Below, piece by piece: positions 35,505 to 43,225 of a stretch of DNA of 64,000 nucleotides. The stretch covers positions 62,001 through 126,000 of the forward strand of contig JAIUNY010000008.1 in the NCBI GenBank assembly GCA_020161505.1, read 5' to 3'. The number at the start of each line of letters is the position of its first letter. Within the stretch, counting starts at the first letter, position 1. The position numbers and the translations under genes were made by a program. Source of the stretch: Armatimonadota bacterium. Its GTDB lineage: Bacteria; Armatimonadota; Fimbriimonadia; Fimbriimonadales; Fimbriimonadaceae. The notes beneath the pieces were generated by a model. It worked only from the letters and a program-made list of their open reading frames with translations. It did no database searches and had not been told where the DNA came from.

Positions 35505-36791
35505 TTACTGTTCGACCCGGATGTAGTTCTCGACTTTTGCCACACACGGAAGCCGTGAGACTTCCTCAAGCGCGGTGAGGAAGTTTGCCTCGCGGCAGAC
35601 GTGAGTCAGGAAGGCGATCTCGCCCTTCCCTCCGACCTTTGTGCGCATTTCCATGGCCGCGAGGCCGACACTTCGCCGTCCAAAGGCGGTCGTGATCTCG
35701 CCGAGGGTTCCTGGGCGGTCTTCGACCTCAAATCGCAGATAGTAGCGGGTCTCCAGTTCGGAGATACTCGTTGTGGCCAGCCCTGTGCCGTAGGGGATCG
35801 CGCTGCCCGAGCCTCCGATGATAATGTTCCTCATCACGTCGATGAGGTCGCCGACGACCGCGCTCGCGGTGGGATGAGCCCCGGCTCCGCGTCCTGAGAA
35901 CATCAGGTCTCCGACAAAATCGCCATGGAGCCACACGGCGTTGTAGACGTCCCGGACACTCGCAATCTGGTGCCCGAGGGGGATCATGGTCGGGTGAACC
36001 CGGACGAGAACTTGGTCATCGGCGGTTTCCTCGCAGATCCCCAGCAGCTTGATTTTGTATCCAAACTGCTTCGCGTACTTCATGTCCGAAGCGCTGACTT
36101 TGCGGATCCCCTCGCGGTGAACCTTGTCGAGGGGCACTTGCTTGCCGAACGCAATGGCGGCGAGGATGCTGATTTTGTACATCGTGTCGAACCCATCGAC
36201 ATCGTTTGTTGGATCAGCCTCTGCGTATCCCTTTGCCTGGGCTTCCGCCAGGGCGTCGGAGAAGTCCGCTCCGTTCTCCTCCATTTGAGTGAGGATGTAG
36301 TTCGTCGTCCCGTTGAGGATGCCCATCAGCTTGATGACATCGTTGCCCGCAAGCTGGTGCTTCAAGGGCTGGACGACGGGGATTCCCCCTCCAACAGCCG
36401 CTTCAAAGTGCAGATCGAGTTCGAGTTCTCGGGCTTTGGTGATGAGCCGGGAGCCGTGTTTGGCGATCAGTTCCTTGTTGGCCGTGACAACATGCTTGCC
36501 GAGGCTCAAGGCGAGCTCGACCATTTCGCCAGCGGGGGATTCTCCACCCATCAACTCGCAAATCACGTCGATATTGGGGTCGCGTACGACGGCCTCGAGA
36601 TCGGTCGTGAACATCGTTGCGGGGAGGGTGCGGGGTTTGGACGCATCCTTGATCCCGATCTTGATGACTTCTCCCCGTGCGCCGGTTTTGCGCGCGATTT
36701 CGTCGGCGTTGTCGGTCAGCATCCGGTAGGTGCCTTCACCGACCGTGCCGAAACCGAGCAAGCCGACTCGGACAGTTTTGAGATCAGCCAA
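35505..36791 (-). CDS. hom: Homoserine dehydrogenase
   Basis: 428 residues, the normal size for the three-domain monofunctional enzyme. It reduces aspartate semialdehyde to homoserine for threonine and methionine synthesis. The Rossmann motif is GLLGFGTVGEG near residue 10. Catalytic and substrate residues are in 'GKHVVTANKELIAKHG', 'EAAVGGGIPVVQPLKHQLAGN' and 'GILNGTTNYILTQM', then 'AKGYAEADPTNDVDGFDTMYKI'. A C-terminal ACT domain (residues ~348-428, 'YYLRFEVEDRPGTLGEITTAFGRR') suggests feedback control by threonine. Its start overlaps the accB stop by 8 nt, so it is translated as the second gene of an accB-hom unit. This linkage is unusual. Confidence 0.95.
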   Translation of the reverse strand: MADLKTVRVGLLGFGTVGEGTYRMLTDNADEIARKTGARGEVIKIGIKDASKPRTLPATMFTTDLEAVVRDPNIDVICELMGGESPAGEMVELALSLGKHVVTANKELIAKHGSRLITKARELELDLHFEAAVGGGIPVVQPLKHQLAGNDVIKLMGILNGTTNYILTQMEENGADFSDALAEAQAKGYAEADPTNDVDGFDTMYKISILAAIAFGKQVPLDKVHREGIRKVSASDMKYAKQFGYKIKLLGICEETADDQVLVRVHPTMIPLGHQIASVRDVYNAVWLHGDFVGDLMFSGRGAGAHPTASAVVGDLIDVMRNIIIGGSGSAIPYGTGLATTSISELETRYYLRFEVEDRPGTLGEITTAFGRRSVGLAAMEMRTKVGGKGEIAFLTHVCREANFLTALEEVSRLPCVAKVENYIRVEQ

Positions 36792-37239
36792 TGTAGATCA
36801 GAGGATCGCCGGGCTGAACCAGCTGGGCGTTCTCCACCGCCACCTTCGTCACTGTGCCGCTCGTGGGCGCGGTGATTTCGTTAAATACTTTCATCGCCTC
36901 GATGAGGCCGACCACTTGACCGGCCTGGACCACGTCGCCTTCTTTGGCAAACGCTGGTGCACCGGGGCTTGAGGATGAGTAGTAGATTCCCGCCATCGGG
37001 CTCGTCACGGGGATTCCGGAGGGAGCGGCTGGCGCAGATGGCTTGGGTTTGCTTCTGACGGCTGTGGCGGTGGGAGTGTCCGCCGCCGCACTGGCCACGG
37101 CGATGGCACCAACTCCGGGGCGGTCGACTTGGGTGGCTAGTTCCACCGTTCCGTCGGAGGTCTTCCACTTTGCTTTTTCGAGACCAAACTCGTCCATGAT
37201 CGCGGCGAGTTCGTCGACTCTGCCTTTCAGGCCACTCAT
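36784..37239 (-). CDS. accB: Acetyl-CoA carboxylase biotin carboxyl carrier protein
   Basis: 151 residues. The N-terminal helix 'LKGRVDELAAIMDEFGLEKAKWKTSDGTVELATQ' is typical of AccB. An Ala/Pro-rich linker follows, then the biotinyl domain with 'SPMAGIYYSSSSPGAPAFAKEGDVVQAG' and the biotinylation motif EAMKV (Lys near 118). It carries CO2 between AccC and AccAD for malonyl-CoA formation. accC is not adjacent; hom follows with an 8-nt overlap instead. TATAAT lies 7 nt before the ATG at 37239, so the message is probably leaderless. Confidence 0.94.
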   Translation of the reverse strand: MSGLKGRVDELAAIMDEFGLEKAKWKTSDGTVELATQVDRPGVGAIAVASAAADTPTATAVRSKPKPSAPAAPSGIPVTSPMAGIYYSSSSPGAPAFAKEGDVVQAGQVVGLIEAMKVFNEITAPTSGTVTKVAVENAQLVQPGDPLIYIG

Positions 37240-37246
37240 GCAGGAG

Positions 37247-37252
37247 ATTATA
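37247..37252 (-). promoter_or_regulatory. -10 box for a leaderless accB mRNA
   Basis: A perfect TATAAT on the minus strand, 7 nt before the accB ATG. The -35 region is not consensus. There is no room for a ribosome binding site. Confidence 0.6.
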
Positions 37253-37399
37253 GAGGATGCGAAGAGAGAGGTTGCGCCCGAAGTCCGCAGAATCCCGGAA
37301 GAGCAAAATGAAAAATCCTGGCAAACGGACGAGTAAAGGATTCCGAACAGTTAGCCGTACTTAACGATACGATTGCGGTTGCAATCAGACATCGACTCA

Positions 37400-37600
37400 G
37401 AAAGTTGTGGCGGGACAAGGGTCCCAGACCCGGGAAATCGTGAGAACTTCCGAGGCAAACTACCCGTCACACAAGCGTGCTGTGAACCAGTGGGGGCGGA
37501 TGCGGGCATTTGCTCTCCCCTTGGCCCGACTGAAGCTCCCACTGGCTCCTGCACATTGACGAAGGTTCTTCCCTCCTGGTGAAGAACCTTCTTTTCTTTT
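37400..37600 (+). ncRNA. Probable structured small RNA with intrinsic terminator
   Basis: This ~500-bp region (37240-37741) holds no convincing gene but is structured on the plus strand. TTGTG.CGGG (37405-37414) pairs with CCCG...CACAA (37463-37474), enclosing two hairpins: GGGTC-CCA-GACCC (37419-37431) and GGAA/TTCC (37433-37451). A second domain pairs CCAGTGGG (37487-37494) with CCCACTGG (37538-37545) and contains CGGGC/GCCCG (37503-37507, 37524-37528). An 11-bp terminator hairpin with a U tract (37561-37600) follows. Both flanking genes are on the minus strand, so it is not a leader of a plus-strand gene nearby. It does not match RNase P, SRP or tmRNA signatures I know; 6S RNA cannot be excluded. 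The 5' end is approximate. Confidence 0.5.
37561..37600 (+). terminator. Intrinsic terminator of the small RNA
   Basis: GAAGGTTCTTC (37561-37571) and GAAGAACCTTC (37581-37591) form a perfect 11-bp stem with a 9-nt loop, followed by TTTTCTTTT. The T tract exists only on the plus strand, which sets the direction. Confidence 0.85.
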
Positions 37601-37741
37601 GGCCACGCAATTTGAGGACTCGCCTTTACCGTGAGTGGCCCAGCGCACTGACGACAATCCCTCTCCTTCCCGGAAATCCGGGCTTCTCGGATTCGCTCCG
37701 CGCTCGCAAACTGTTTTCCATTTCGAGGAAACACTCCGAAC

Positions 37742-38461
37742 TCATGGTCGGCGATAGACTCTCTCTCCCAAAAGAGTATCGGGGTTGATCGAGTCTGGGA
37801 GGGATGCCACGTCGGGGAGCCATGCGACCTCGATATCGTGATCCTCCGTTGGTTCGATGTTTTCCCAGTACCAGAGCAAGGAGTCACCGTTCTTTTTGTG
37901 GGGCGCAGGCGTGCAGGTGTAAAGCATCCCGCTGGGGAACCCCGAGCAATCCATCTCCACTCGAATTGACTTGATTGGGCCTTTCCAGGTGCTCGCGGTG
38001 CGTACGATGTACTGGAAGAAGTTTCGTGGAGTGGTGTCGGAACCGTGATCGCTGATGTAGCGATTCTTGACTGTTCTGGTCTGTCCTTTCCCGAATTCGA
38101 CGTACTTCAGCCACCAGATCCGATACCCGAACTCTTGGGCATCCTTGTCTTCGATCTTCTCCGCCAATGCCTTCACCGGCTTGCCGTCGACCCACGACTC
38201 AAACTTTTTGAACCACGTCTTTCGCCCGTCTTCGAGATAGGCGTCGTACCCTTCTTCAGGGAAGCCCATGAGGGCAGTGCGCTTCCTCCCGAGATTTGTG
38301 AATTTGTACTCGGTGGTCACTTCGCAGGATGGAACTTTCCCTTTGATGCTGGCGGAAACCATTTGAATCTCGGTGGCGTCCGTCATCGGCTTGGGATTCC
38401 CCGACCTGGCGGAGAAGGAGGTGTCGTTGAGCAGCAGGCACGCGGCGAGGGTGGAGAGCAT
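37742..38461 (-). CDS. Exported protein resembling DUF4424
   Basis: 239 residues with a short signal peptide (MLSTLAACLLLNDTSFSA). The body shows 'IQMVSASIKGKVPSCEVTTEYKFTNLG', 'ALMGFPE', 'WFKKFESWVDGKPVKAL' and 'YVEFGKGQTRTVKNRYISDHG', then 'YIVRTASTWKGPIKSIRVEMDCSGFP' and 'WENIEPTEDHDIEVAWLP'. This beta-sandwich pattern of a mixed-charge interface plus WxNxEPxED is typical of DUF4424-like secreted proteins; function is unknown. It is divergent from the acetyltransferase gene with only 50 bp between the start codons. TAGACT lies 6 nt before the ATG, so the mRNA is probably leaderless. Confidence 0.7.
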   Translation of the reverse strand: MLSTLAACLLLNDTSFSARSGNPKPMTDATEIQMVSASIKGKVPSCEVTTEYKFTNLGRKRTALMGFPEEGYDAYLEDGRKTWFKKFESWVDGKPVKALAEKIEDKDAQEFGYRIWWLKYVEFGKGQTRTVKNRYISDHGSDTTPRNFFQYIVRTASTWKGPIKSIRVEMDCSGFPSGMLYTCTPAPHKKNGDSLLWYWENIEPTEDHDIEVAWLPDVASLPDSINPDTLLGERVYRRP

Positions 38462-38467
38462 GAGGCT

Positions 38468-38473
38468 AGTCTA
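38468..38473 (-). promoter_or_regulatory. -10 box for a leaderless DUF4424-like mRNA
   Basis: TAGACT on the minus strand, 6 nt before the ATG at 38461, within the 50-bp divergent gap shared with the acetyltransferase gene. Confidence 0.5.
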
Positions 38474-38511
38474 TCTCGGAATTCTGCGGAGAATCGTGCA
38501 AAATCCTGGGA

Positions 38512-39141
38512 GTGAACGACACCTTCCGCATGGCTCCGCTCGAATTCGAGGACGGGGCGCTTCGACTCGAGCCTCTCGATCAAGATCATGCGGCGGGATA
38601 TCTACGTGCCTTGCTTCCTGATCCGGATACCTTTCGGTGGTTCACGGAGATTCCACGGAGTCACGACATGCCGGGCGTTCTGGAATACATTGATCGACGA
38701 ACCCGCGATGGCTATCACGCTCTGGCGATCTTGGTGGAGGGAGTCTTTGTTGGGTCAAGCTCTTTTTTCGACGTTCGACCCGCTGATTTTGCGGTGGAGA
38801 TCGGGCACACCTGGTTTACCAAGGATTTTCGAGGCACCGCGTTGAATCCAAGAGTGAAATCGGCGATGATGGGCCACGCGGTTGACCAGTGCGGGGCGAT
38901 CCGTGTTCAGCTCAAAACGGATGCGCGCAATCTGGCCAGCCAGAGGGCAATGGAGAAGATCGGGCTGGTGCGGGAGGGCACCTTGCGGCACAACATCATC
39001 ATGCCAGATGGAGCGTTTCGGGACACGGTGTACTACAGCATGATCCGCGACGAGTGGCCAGCGATGAAAGAGCGCTTGGCGGGGCAGGCGGAGATGAAGG
39101 AACCGATCGAGAGCGCTCTTGCGCGCTTCCTTAGCAAGTAG
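38512..39141 (+). CDS. GNAT acetyltransferase, RimJ/RimL type
   Basis: 209 residues from GTG at 38512; an ATG at 38530 is the alternative start. The Acetyltransf_3 pattern is clear: 'LRLEPLDQDHAAGYLRALLPDP', 'VGSSSFFDVRPADFAVEIGHTWFTKDFRGTALNP' (acetyl-CoA loop) and 'RVQLKTDARNLASQRAMEKIGLVREGTLRH' with the RNxxSxxAMEKxG signature, then 'DTVYYSMIRDEWP'. Members acetylate the N-terminus of ribosomal proteins or small amines; the substrate is unknown. A CAAAAT box 7 nt before the GTG hints at a leaderless start. The final helix ends just before the rpsB leader. Confidence 0.85.
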   Translation: MNDTFRMAPLEFEDGALRLEPLDQDHAAGYLRALLPDPDTFRWFTEIPRSHDMPGVLEYIDRRTRDGYHALAILVEGVFVGSSSFFDVRPADFAVEIGHTWFTKDFRGTALNPRVKSAMMGHAVDQCGAIRVQLKTDARNLASQRAMEKIGLVREGTLRHNIIMPDGAFRDTVYYSMIRDEWPAMKERLAGQAEMKEPIESALARFLSK

Positions 39142-39342
39142 TCCCGATCTGGCCGGGTTTTCCACCGTCTCCAGGCTTGCCCTGGTATCCTCTTCCCTGC
39201 TTCACGGAGCTTGCTTCGGGAGCAAATTCGCACGGAGGTGTGCGCCCCTGGGTTCCCTGCTCTTCTCGCCGAAAGCGAAATGAGTAGAGATCGGGCGGCC
39301 TGAGTCACATCCTCCGGAGGCACAACCCACAAGGAAAAGAAT
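39142..39342 (+). promoter_or_regulatory. rpsB leader region
   Basis: A 201-nt gap between the acetyltransferase stop and the rpsB start. It contains at least one small hairpin (CGCAC/GTGCG around 39230-39246) and would be long enough for autogenous control by S2, but no known rpsB leader motif was recognised. The Shine-Dalgarno AAGGAAAAG sits just before the rpsB ATG. Confidence 0.35.
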
Positions 39343-40269
39343 ATGCCTGAACTCAGTATGAAAGACCTGCTTGAAGCAGGCGTTCACTTTGGTCACCAGA
39401 CCCGACGATGGAATCCGAAGATGAAGCGCTATATCTATGGCGCACGCAACGGAATCTATATCGTTGACCTCCACCAAACCATCAAGCTCTTCCAAGACGC
39501 TCTCGACTACGTGCAAAGCGTGGTTCAAGATGGCGGTACCGTGCTCTTCGTTGGGACGAAGAAGCAAGCTCAGTCTGCGGTGAAGGAAGCTGCCCAGAAG
39601 TCCGGTCAGTACTTTGTCACCGACCGATGGCTCGGTGGCATGCTGACGAACTGGGAGACGATCAGCCAACGAATTCTTCGCCTCAAGGAACTGGATCGCA
39701 TGCAAGAAGAGGGTTACCTCGCTCGCTTGCCGAAGAAGGAAGCCCTGAAGCGCATGGAAGAGCGCGATAAGCTCCAACGCTACTTCGAAGGAATCCGCGA
39801 CCTGGATGAAATGCCGCGCGTGATGTTCGTGGTTGACCTGAACAAGGAATCCATCGCCGTCAAGGAAGCCAAGACCCTGGGCATCCCCATCGTCGCGATT
39901 GTCGACACGAACTGCGACCCGGATCTTGCCGATTACGTGATCCCGGGCAACGACGACGCGATCCGCGCGATCCGCTTGGTTACCGAGAAGTTCGCCGAGG
40001 CGATTCTTGAAGTCAAGCCGCTCAGCACCGCCATCACCGAGGGTGAGGAAGGCGAAGAGAAGGCCGCTGTCGAAGGTGACGAGGAAGTCGTCCACTTCGG
40101 CGAGGTCGAGCAAGAGTTCCTCAAGTCATTTGAGGAAGCCAACAAGGCCCAGGCCGCCGCGACGACTCCCGCTGAGGAAGCGTCGAACGTCGAGGAACCC
40201 GCTGCTGAAGTCGCCGCCGAAGCGCCTGCTGAGGCCGCTCCCGAAGCAGCAGCGACCGAAGGAAACTAA
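39343..40269 (+). CDS. rpsB: 30S ribosomal protein S2
   Basis: 308 residues. S2 signatures are complete: '[38 protein letters not shown]', '[18 protein letters not shown]', '[16 protein letters not shown]', '[37 protein letters not shown]' and '[15 protein letters not shown]'. The normal S2 core is ~230-250 residues; here a ~60-residue acidic, Glu/Ala/Pro-rich tail follows (to EAAATEGN), which is an extension seen in several phyla and probably disordered. It is the first gene of the rpsB-tsf-pyrH-frr-uppS run; tsf starts 4 nt later. Confidence 0.98.
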   Translation: MPELSMKDLLEAGVHFGHQTRRWNPKMKRYIYGARNGIYIVDLHQTIKLFQDALDYVQSVVQDGGTVLFVGTKKQAQSAVKEAAQKSGQYFVTDRWLGGMLTNWETISQRILRLKELDRMQEEGYLARLPKKEALKRMEERDKLQRYFEGIRDLDEMPRVMFVVDLNKESIAVKEAKTLGIPIVAIVDTNCDPDLADYVIPGNDDAIRAIRLVTEKFAEAILEVKPLSTAITEGEEGEEKAAVEGDEEVVHFGEVEQEFLKSFEEANKAQAAATTPAEEASNVEEPAAEVAAEAPAEAAPEAAATEGN

Positions 40270-40273
40270 CAAA

Positions 40274-41116
40274 ATGGCAATCTCAGCAGCAGATGTAAAG
40301 AAACTCCGTGAACTCACGGACGCGCCGATGATGGACTGCAAGAAAGCCCTCGAAGAAGCAGATGGCGACTTCGACAAGGCTGTGCAAATCCTTCGGGAAA
40401 AGGGTGCCTCCGCGAGTGCCAAGAAGGCCGGTCGAGCCACCAAGGAAGGCATCGCCCGAATTGTGCTCAGCGCAGATCGTAAGACTGGCGCGGGCATCAT
40501 CGTCGAGTGTGAAACCGACTTTGTGAGCCGCAACGATGACTTCAAGGCGATGGTCAACAAGCTGGTCGAAGGCATGCTCGCCGCCGGTAAGGCAGGCGGA
40601 GATGTCGTCGTGGACGGTCAATCTGTCTCCGATCACATCACCGAAGCCGTGGGCAAGATCCGCGAGAACATCCAAGTTCGCGCCGCCGAGTTCTTCACGG
40701 CGAGCGAAGGGCAACTTGCGGCTTACAACCACCACGACGGCAAATGGGCGAGCGTTGTCACCTACACCGGTGACAACGCCGACGCCGCCGAAAAGGTCGC
40801 GATTCAAGTCGTGGCTTACAAGCCGGAGTATCTGAAGAAGGAAGATGTTCCTGCTGACCTCATCGCCGCAGAGCTCGCAACCCAAACGAAGCGCGCTCTC
40901 GACGAAGGTAAGCCGGAAGAAGTCGCCAAGAACATTGCTCAAGGCCGCGTGAACAAGGAGTTCTACCAAGCCACCGTCCTGCTGGAGCAACTGATCTACA
41001 CGGACAACAAGACCAAGGTGACGGAATTCTTGAAGCAGAACAACGGTGGCGATGTCACCGCTTACACGCTCCTCGCCGTCGGCCAAAACGCCGGTAGCGA
41101 AGAAGCCGAAGCCTAA
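40274..41116 (+). CDS. tsf: Elongation factor Ts
   Basis: 280 residues from the ATG at 40274. The frame continues upstream inside rpsB, but MAISAADVKKLRELTDAPMM is the family start. 'TDAPMMDCKKALEEADGDFDKA' and 'LREKGASASAKKAGRATKEG' form the N-terminal UBA-like domain; 'VECETDFVSRNDDFKAMV' and 'IQVVAYKPEYLKKEDVPADLI' mark the core. It recycles EF-Tu by exchanging GDP for GTP. The TDFV motif that inserts into EF-Tu is intact. The gap to rpsB is 4 nt and to pyrH 17 nt. Confidence 0.97.
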   Translation: MAISAADVKKLRELTDAPMMDCKKALEEADGDFDKAVQILREKGASASAKKAGRATKEGIARIVLSADRKTGAGIIVECETDFVSRNDDFKAMVNKLVEGMLAAGKAGGDVVVDGQSVSDHITEAVGKIRENIQVRAAEFFTASEGQLAAYNHHDGKWASVVTYTGDNADAAEKVAIQVVAYKPEYLKKEDVPADLIAAELATQTKRALDEGKPEEVAKNIAQGRVNKEFYQATVLLEQLIYTDNKTKVTEFLKQNNGGDVTAYTLLAVGQNAGSEEAEA

Positions 41117-41133
41117 GTCAAACAGAGAAAACG

Positions 41134-41859
41134 ATGATCGAGGGTGTTAAATTCAAACGAGTCCTGCTGAAAATCAGCGGGGAGATGCTCGGAGGCAAGC
41201 AAGGCTTTGGCCTCGAAACCGACACCCTCGATTACATCGCCAATGAAATCAAAGCCGTCCACGAACTTGGCGTCGGAGTAGCCGTCGTCGTCGGGGGCGG
41301 CAATTTCATTCGTGGATCCGCATTTAGTGAAACGGGAGGCATCGACCGCACCGTCGCTGACCACATGGGGATGATGGGCACGATCATGAATGGTCTCGCC
41401 CTGCAATCTGCGGTCGAAAAGGCCGGGATCGCGACCCGAGTTCAGAGTGCACTCACGGTCAGCGAAGTCGCTGAGCCCTTCATCCGCCGCCGCGCGATTC
41501 GGCACCTTGAGAAGGGTCGTGTTGTCGTGTTCGCTGCGGGTACCGGCAACCCCTATTTCACCACCGATACCGCCGCCGTGCTCCGAGCTTTGGAAATTGA
41601 TGCGGACGCCCTCCTGAAGGCCACCAAGGTCGATGGCGTCTACAACAAAGATCCCCGGAAGCACTCGGACGCCGTCAAGTACGACACCGTCACTTTCAGC
41701 GAGGCGATCGACAAGCGCCTGGCCGTGATGGATCAAACCGCTTTTACCATGTGCCGCGAACACGGGCTTCCCGTGGTCGTGCTCGACCTTCTCCGCCCCG
41801 GTGGAATGGCCCGCGTTGTGAAGGGCGAACCGGAAGGCACACTCGTCCATGGAGGATAA
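41134..41859 (+). CDS. pyrH: Uridylate kinase
   Basis: 241 residues, the usual PyrH length. It phosphorylates UMP to UDP using ATP. The amino-acid-kinase fold signatures are 'RVLLKISGEMLGG', 'VAVVVGGGNFIRGS', 'DRTVADHMGMMGTIMNGLALQ', 'GRVVVFAAGTGNPYFTTDTAAVLRA' and 'VDGVYNKDPRKHSDA'. Bacterial PyrH is hexameric and GTP-activated. It sits between tsf and frr in the conserved order, with frr starting 7 nt later. Confidence 0.97.
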   Translation: MIEGVKFKRVLLKISGEMLGGKQGFGLETDTLDYIANEIKAVHELGVGVAVVVGGGNFIRGSAFSETGGIDRTVADHMGMMGTIMNGLALQSAVEKAGIATRVQSALTVSEVAEPFIRRRAIRHLEKGRVVVFAAGTGNPYFTTDTAAVLRALEIDADALLKATKVDGVYNKDPRKHSDAVKYDTVTFSEAIDKRLAVMDQTAFTMCREHGLPVVVLDLLRPGGMARVVKGEPEGTLVHGG

Positions 41860-41866
41860 TTGAACC

Positions 41867-42421
41867 ATGCATCCTGTTCTCGAAGAAGCTGATCGAAAAA
41901 TGAAGCACGCCGTCGAAGTGACGGTTCACGATTTTGGCCACATCCGCACCGGCCGTGCGAATCCTGCCGTGCTCGAACCGATCATGGTGAGTTACTACGG
42001 AGTCGACACCCCGATCAACCAGTGCGCGACCATCAGCATTCCGGAGCCGCGCCAGCTTGCGATAACTCCGTACGACAAGTCGATGTTCGGCCCGATTGAA
42101 AAGGCCATTCTCGCGAGCGACCTCGGCATCACGCCGAACAACGATGGCATTGCCATTCGCCTGAACTTCCCTCAGATGAACGAAGAGCGACGCAAGGAAA
42201 TGGCCAAGCAAGTGGCTCATCGAGCTGAGGAAGGCTGCGTGGCGATTCGCAACGTTCGACACCACGCGATCAACTCTCTCCGCGACCTTGAGAAGAATAA
42301 GGAGATCACGGAAGACGAGCTGAAGTCGATGGAAAAGAAGGTGCAAGAGCTCACCGACAAGCACATCGCAGAAACTCACGCGGCGCAGAAGAAGAAAGAA
42401 GCCGAAGTCATGGAAATCTGA
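41867..42421 (+). CDS. frr: Ribosome recycling factor
   Basis: 184 residues, the standard size. Domain I helices contain 'FGHIRTGRANPAVLEPIMVSYYGVDTPINQCATI', 'PEPRQLAITPYDKSMFGPIEKAILASDLGITPNNDG', 'IRLNFPQMNEERRKEMAKQV' and 'AIRNVRHHAINSLRDLEKNKEITEDELKSMEKKVQELTD'. It releases the 70S ribosome after termination, together with EF-G. The tail ends KKKEAEVMEI. It forms part of the rpsB-to-uppS run. Confidence 0.97.
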   Translation: MHPVLEEADRKMKHAVEVTVHDFGHIRTGRANPAVLEPIMVSYYGVDTPINQCATISIPEPRQLAITPYDKSMFGPIEKAILASDLGITPNNDGIAIRLNFPQMNEERRKEMAKQVAHRAEEGCVAIRNVRHHAINSLRDLEKNKEITEDELKSMEKKVQELTDKHIAETHAAQKKKEAEVMEI

Positions 42422-42444
42422 GCCTTTGGGGCTCTGAAATCGAG

Positions 42445-43194
42445 ATGGCCGCGCCTGCTCAGAACACGATTCGCGAACGAGCCCTTGCACGAGGGATCGA
42501 CTTGGATCGTCTTCCGAAGCACGTGGCCATTATCATGGATGGCAACGGCCGCTTTGCCCAAAAGCAAGGATTGATGCGCCTGTGGGGGCATCGTCAGGGG
42601 TACCGGACCCTCAAGGACGTGCTCTTGAGTGCGGCGAACCTGGGGGTCGAGTTTCTCACGGTCTATGCCTTCTCCGCTGAGAACTGGCGTCGCCCGGAAG
42701 AGGAAGTCGGCGGGCTCATGACACTCATCGAGGAAGCCGCCCGCCACGAACTCCGAGGCCTTACGGAAAACAATGTCCGTGCTCAGGTAATCGGTCGCAT
42801 CCACGAGGTTCCTTCGACCCTTCGTAACGCTCTGGAGGAGATGACCTCCTCGACTTCGCACAACACGGGAATCACCTTTACTTTGGCGATCAACTATGGT
42901 GGGCGAGCGGAGATTGTGGATGCCGTTCGGTCACTGATTGAAGAAGGGGTCTCGGCGGAGTCGATAAATGAGGAGATGATCAGCGAGAGGATGTACGCGC
43001 CTTCTCTGCCTGATCCCGACCTGATGATCCGCACGGCGGGCGAGCTTCGCTGGAGCAACTATCTCATCTGGCAGTCGGCCTACACTGAGCTTTTCGTCAC
43101 CGATACGACTTGGCCAGAGTTCGGTGAAGAAGAACTCCTCGCGGGGATTGCGCAATATCAAAAGCGCACCCGCAAGTTCGGCGGCCTCGCCTGA
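42445..43194 (+). CDS. uppS: Isoprenyl transferase (undecaprenyl diphosphate synthase)
   Basis: 249 residues. Conserved family regions are present: 'HVAIIMDGNGRFAQKQG' (catalytic Asp and P-loop), 'GHRQGYRTLKDVL', 'VEFLTVYAFSAENWRRPEEEV', 'GITFTLAINYGGRAEIVDAVR' and 'PDPDLMIRTAGELRWSNYLIWQSAYTELFVTDTTWPEF'. It adds cis-isoprene units to farnesyl diphosphate, making the lipid carrier for peptidoglycan. It lies 23 nt after frr. An MFS exporter follows 31 nt later in the same direction and may be co-transcribed. Confidence 0.96.
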   Translation: MAAPAQNTIRERALARGIDLDRLPKHVAIIMDGNGRFAQKQGLMRLWGHRQGYRTLKDVLLSAANLGVEFLTVYAFSAENWRRPEEEVGGLMTLIEEAARHELRGLTENNVRAQVIGRIHEVPSTLRNALEEMTSSTSHNTGITFTLAINYGGRAEIVDAVRSLIEEGVSAESINEEMISERMYAPSLPDPDLMIRTAGELRWSNYLIWQSAYTELFVTDTTWPEFGEEELLAGIAQYQKRTRKFGGLA

Positions 43195-43225
43195 TTTCCG
43201 GGTTAACTGGGGGGCATGATCGCCC

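Noticed and set aside
37373-37582. 69-codon plus-strand ORF inside the structured RNA
   Set aside because: No ribosome binding site, composition unlike proteins, and it runs into the terminator stem; the base pairing explains the region better.
37351-37887. 178-codon minus-strand ORF across the structured RNA and the DUF4424-like 3' end
   Set aside because: It overlaps a better-supported gene and structured RNA, has no start signal and no family resemblance.
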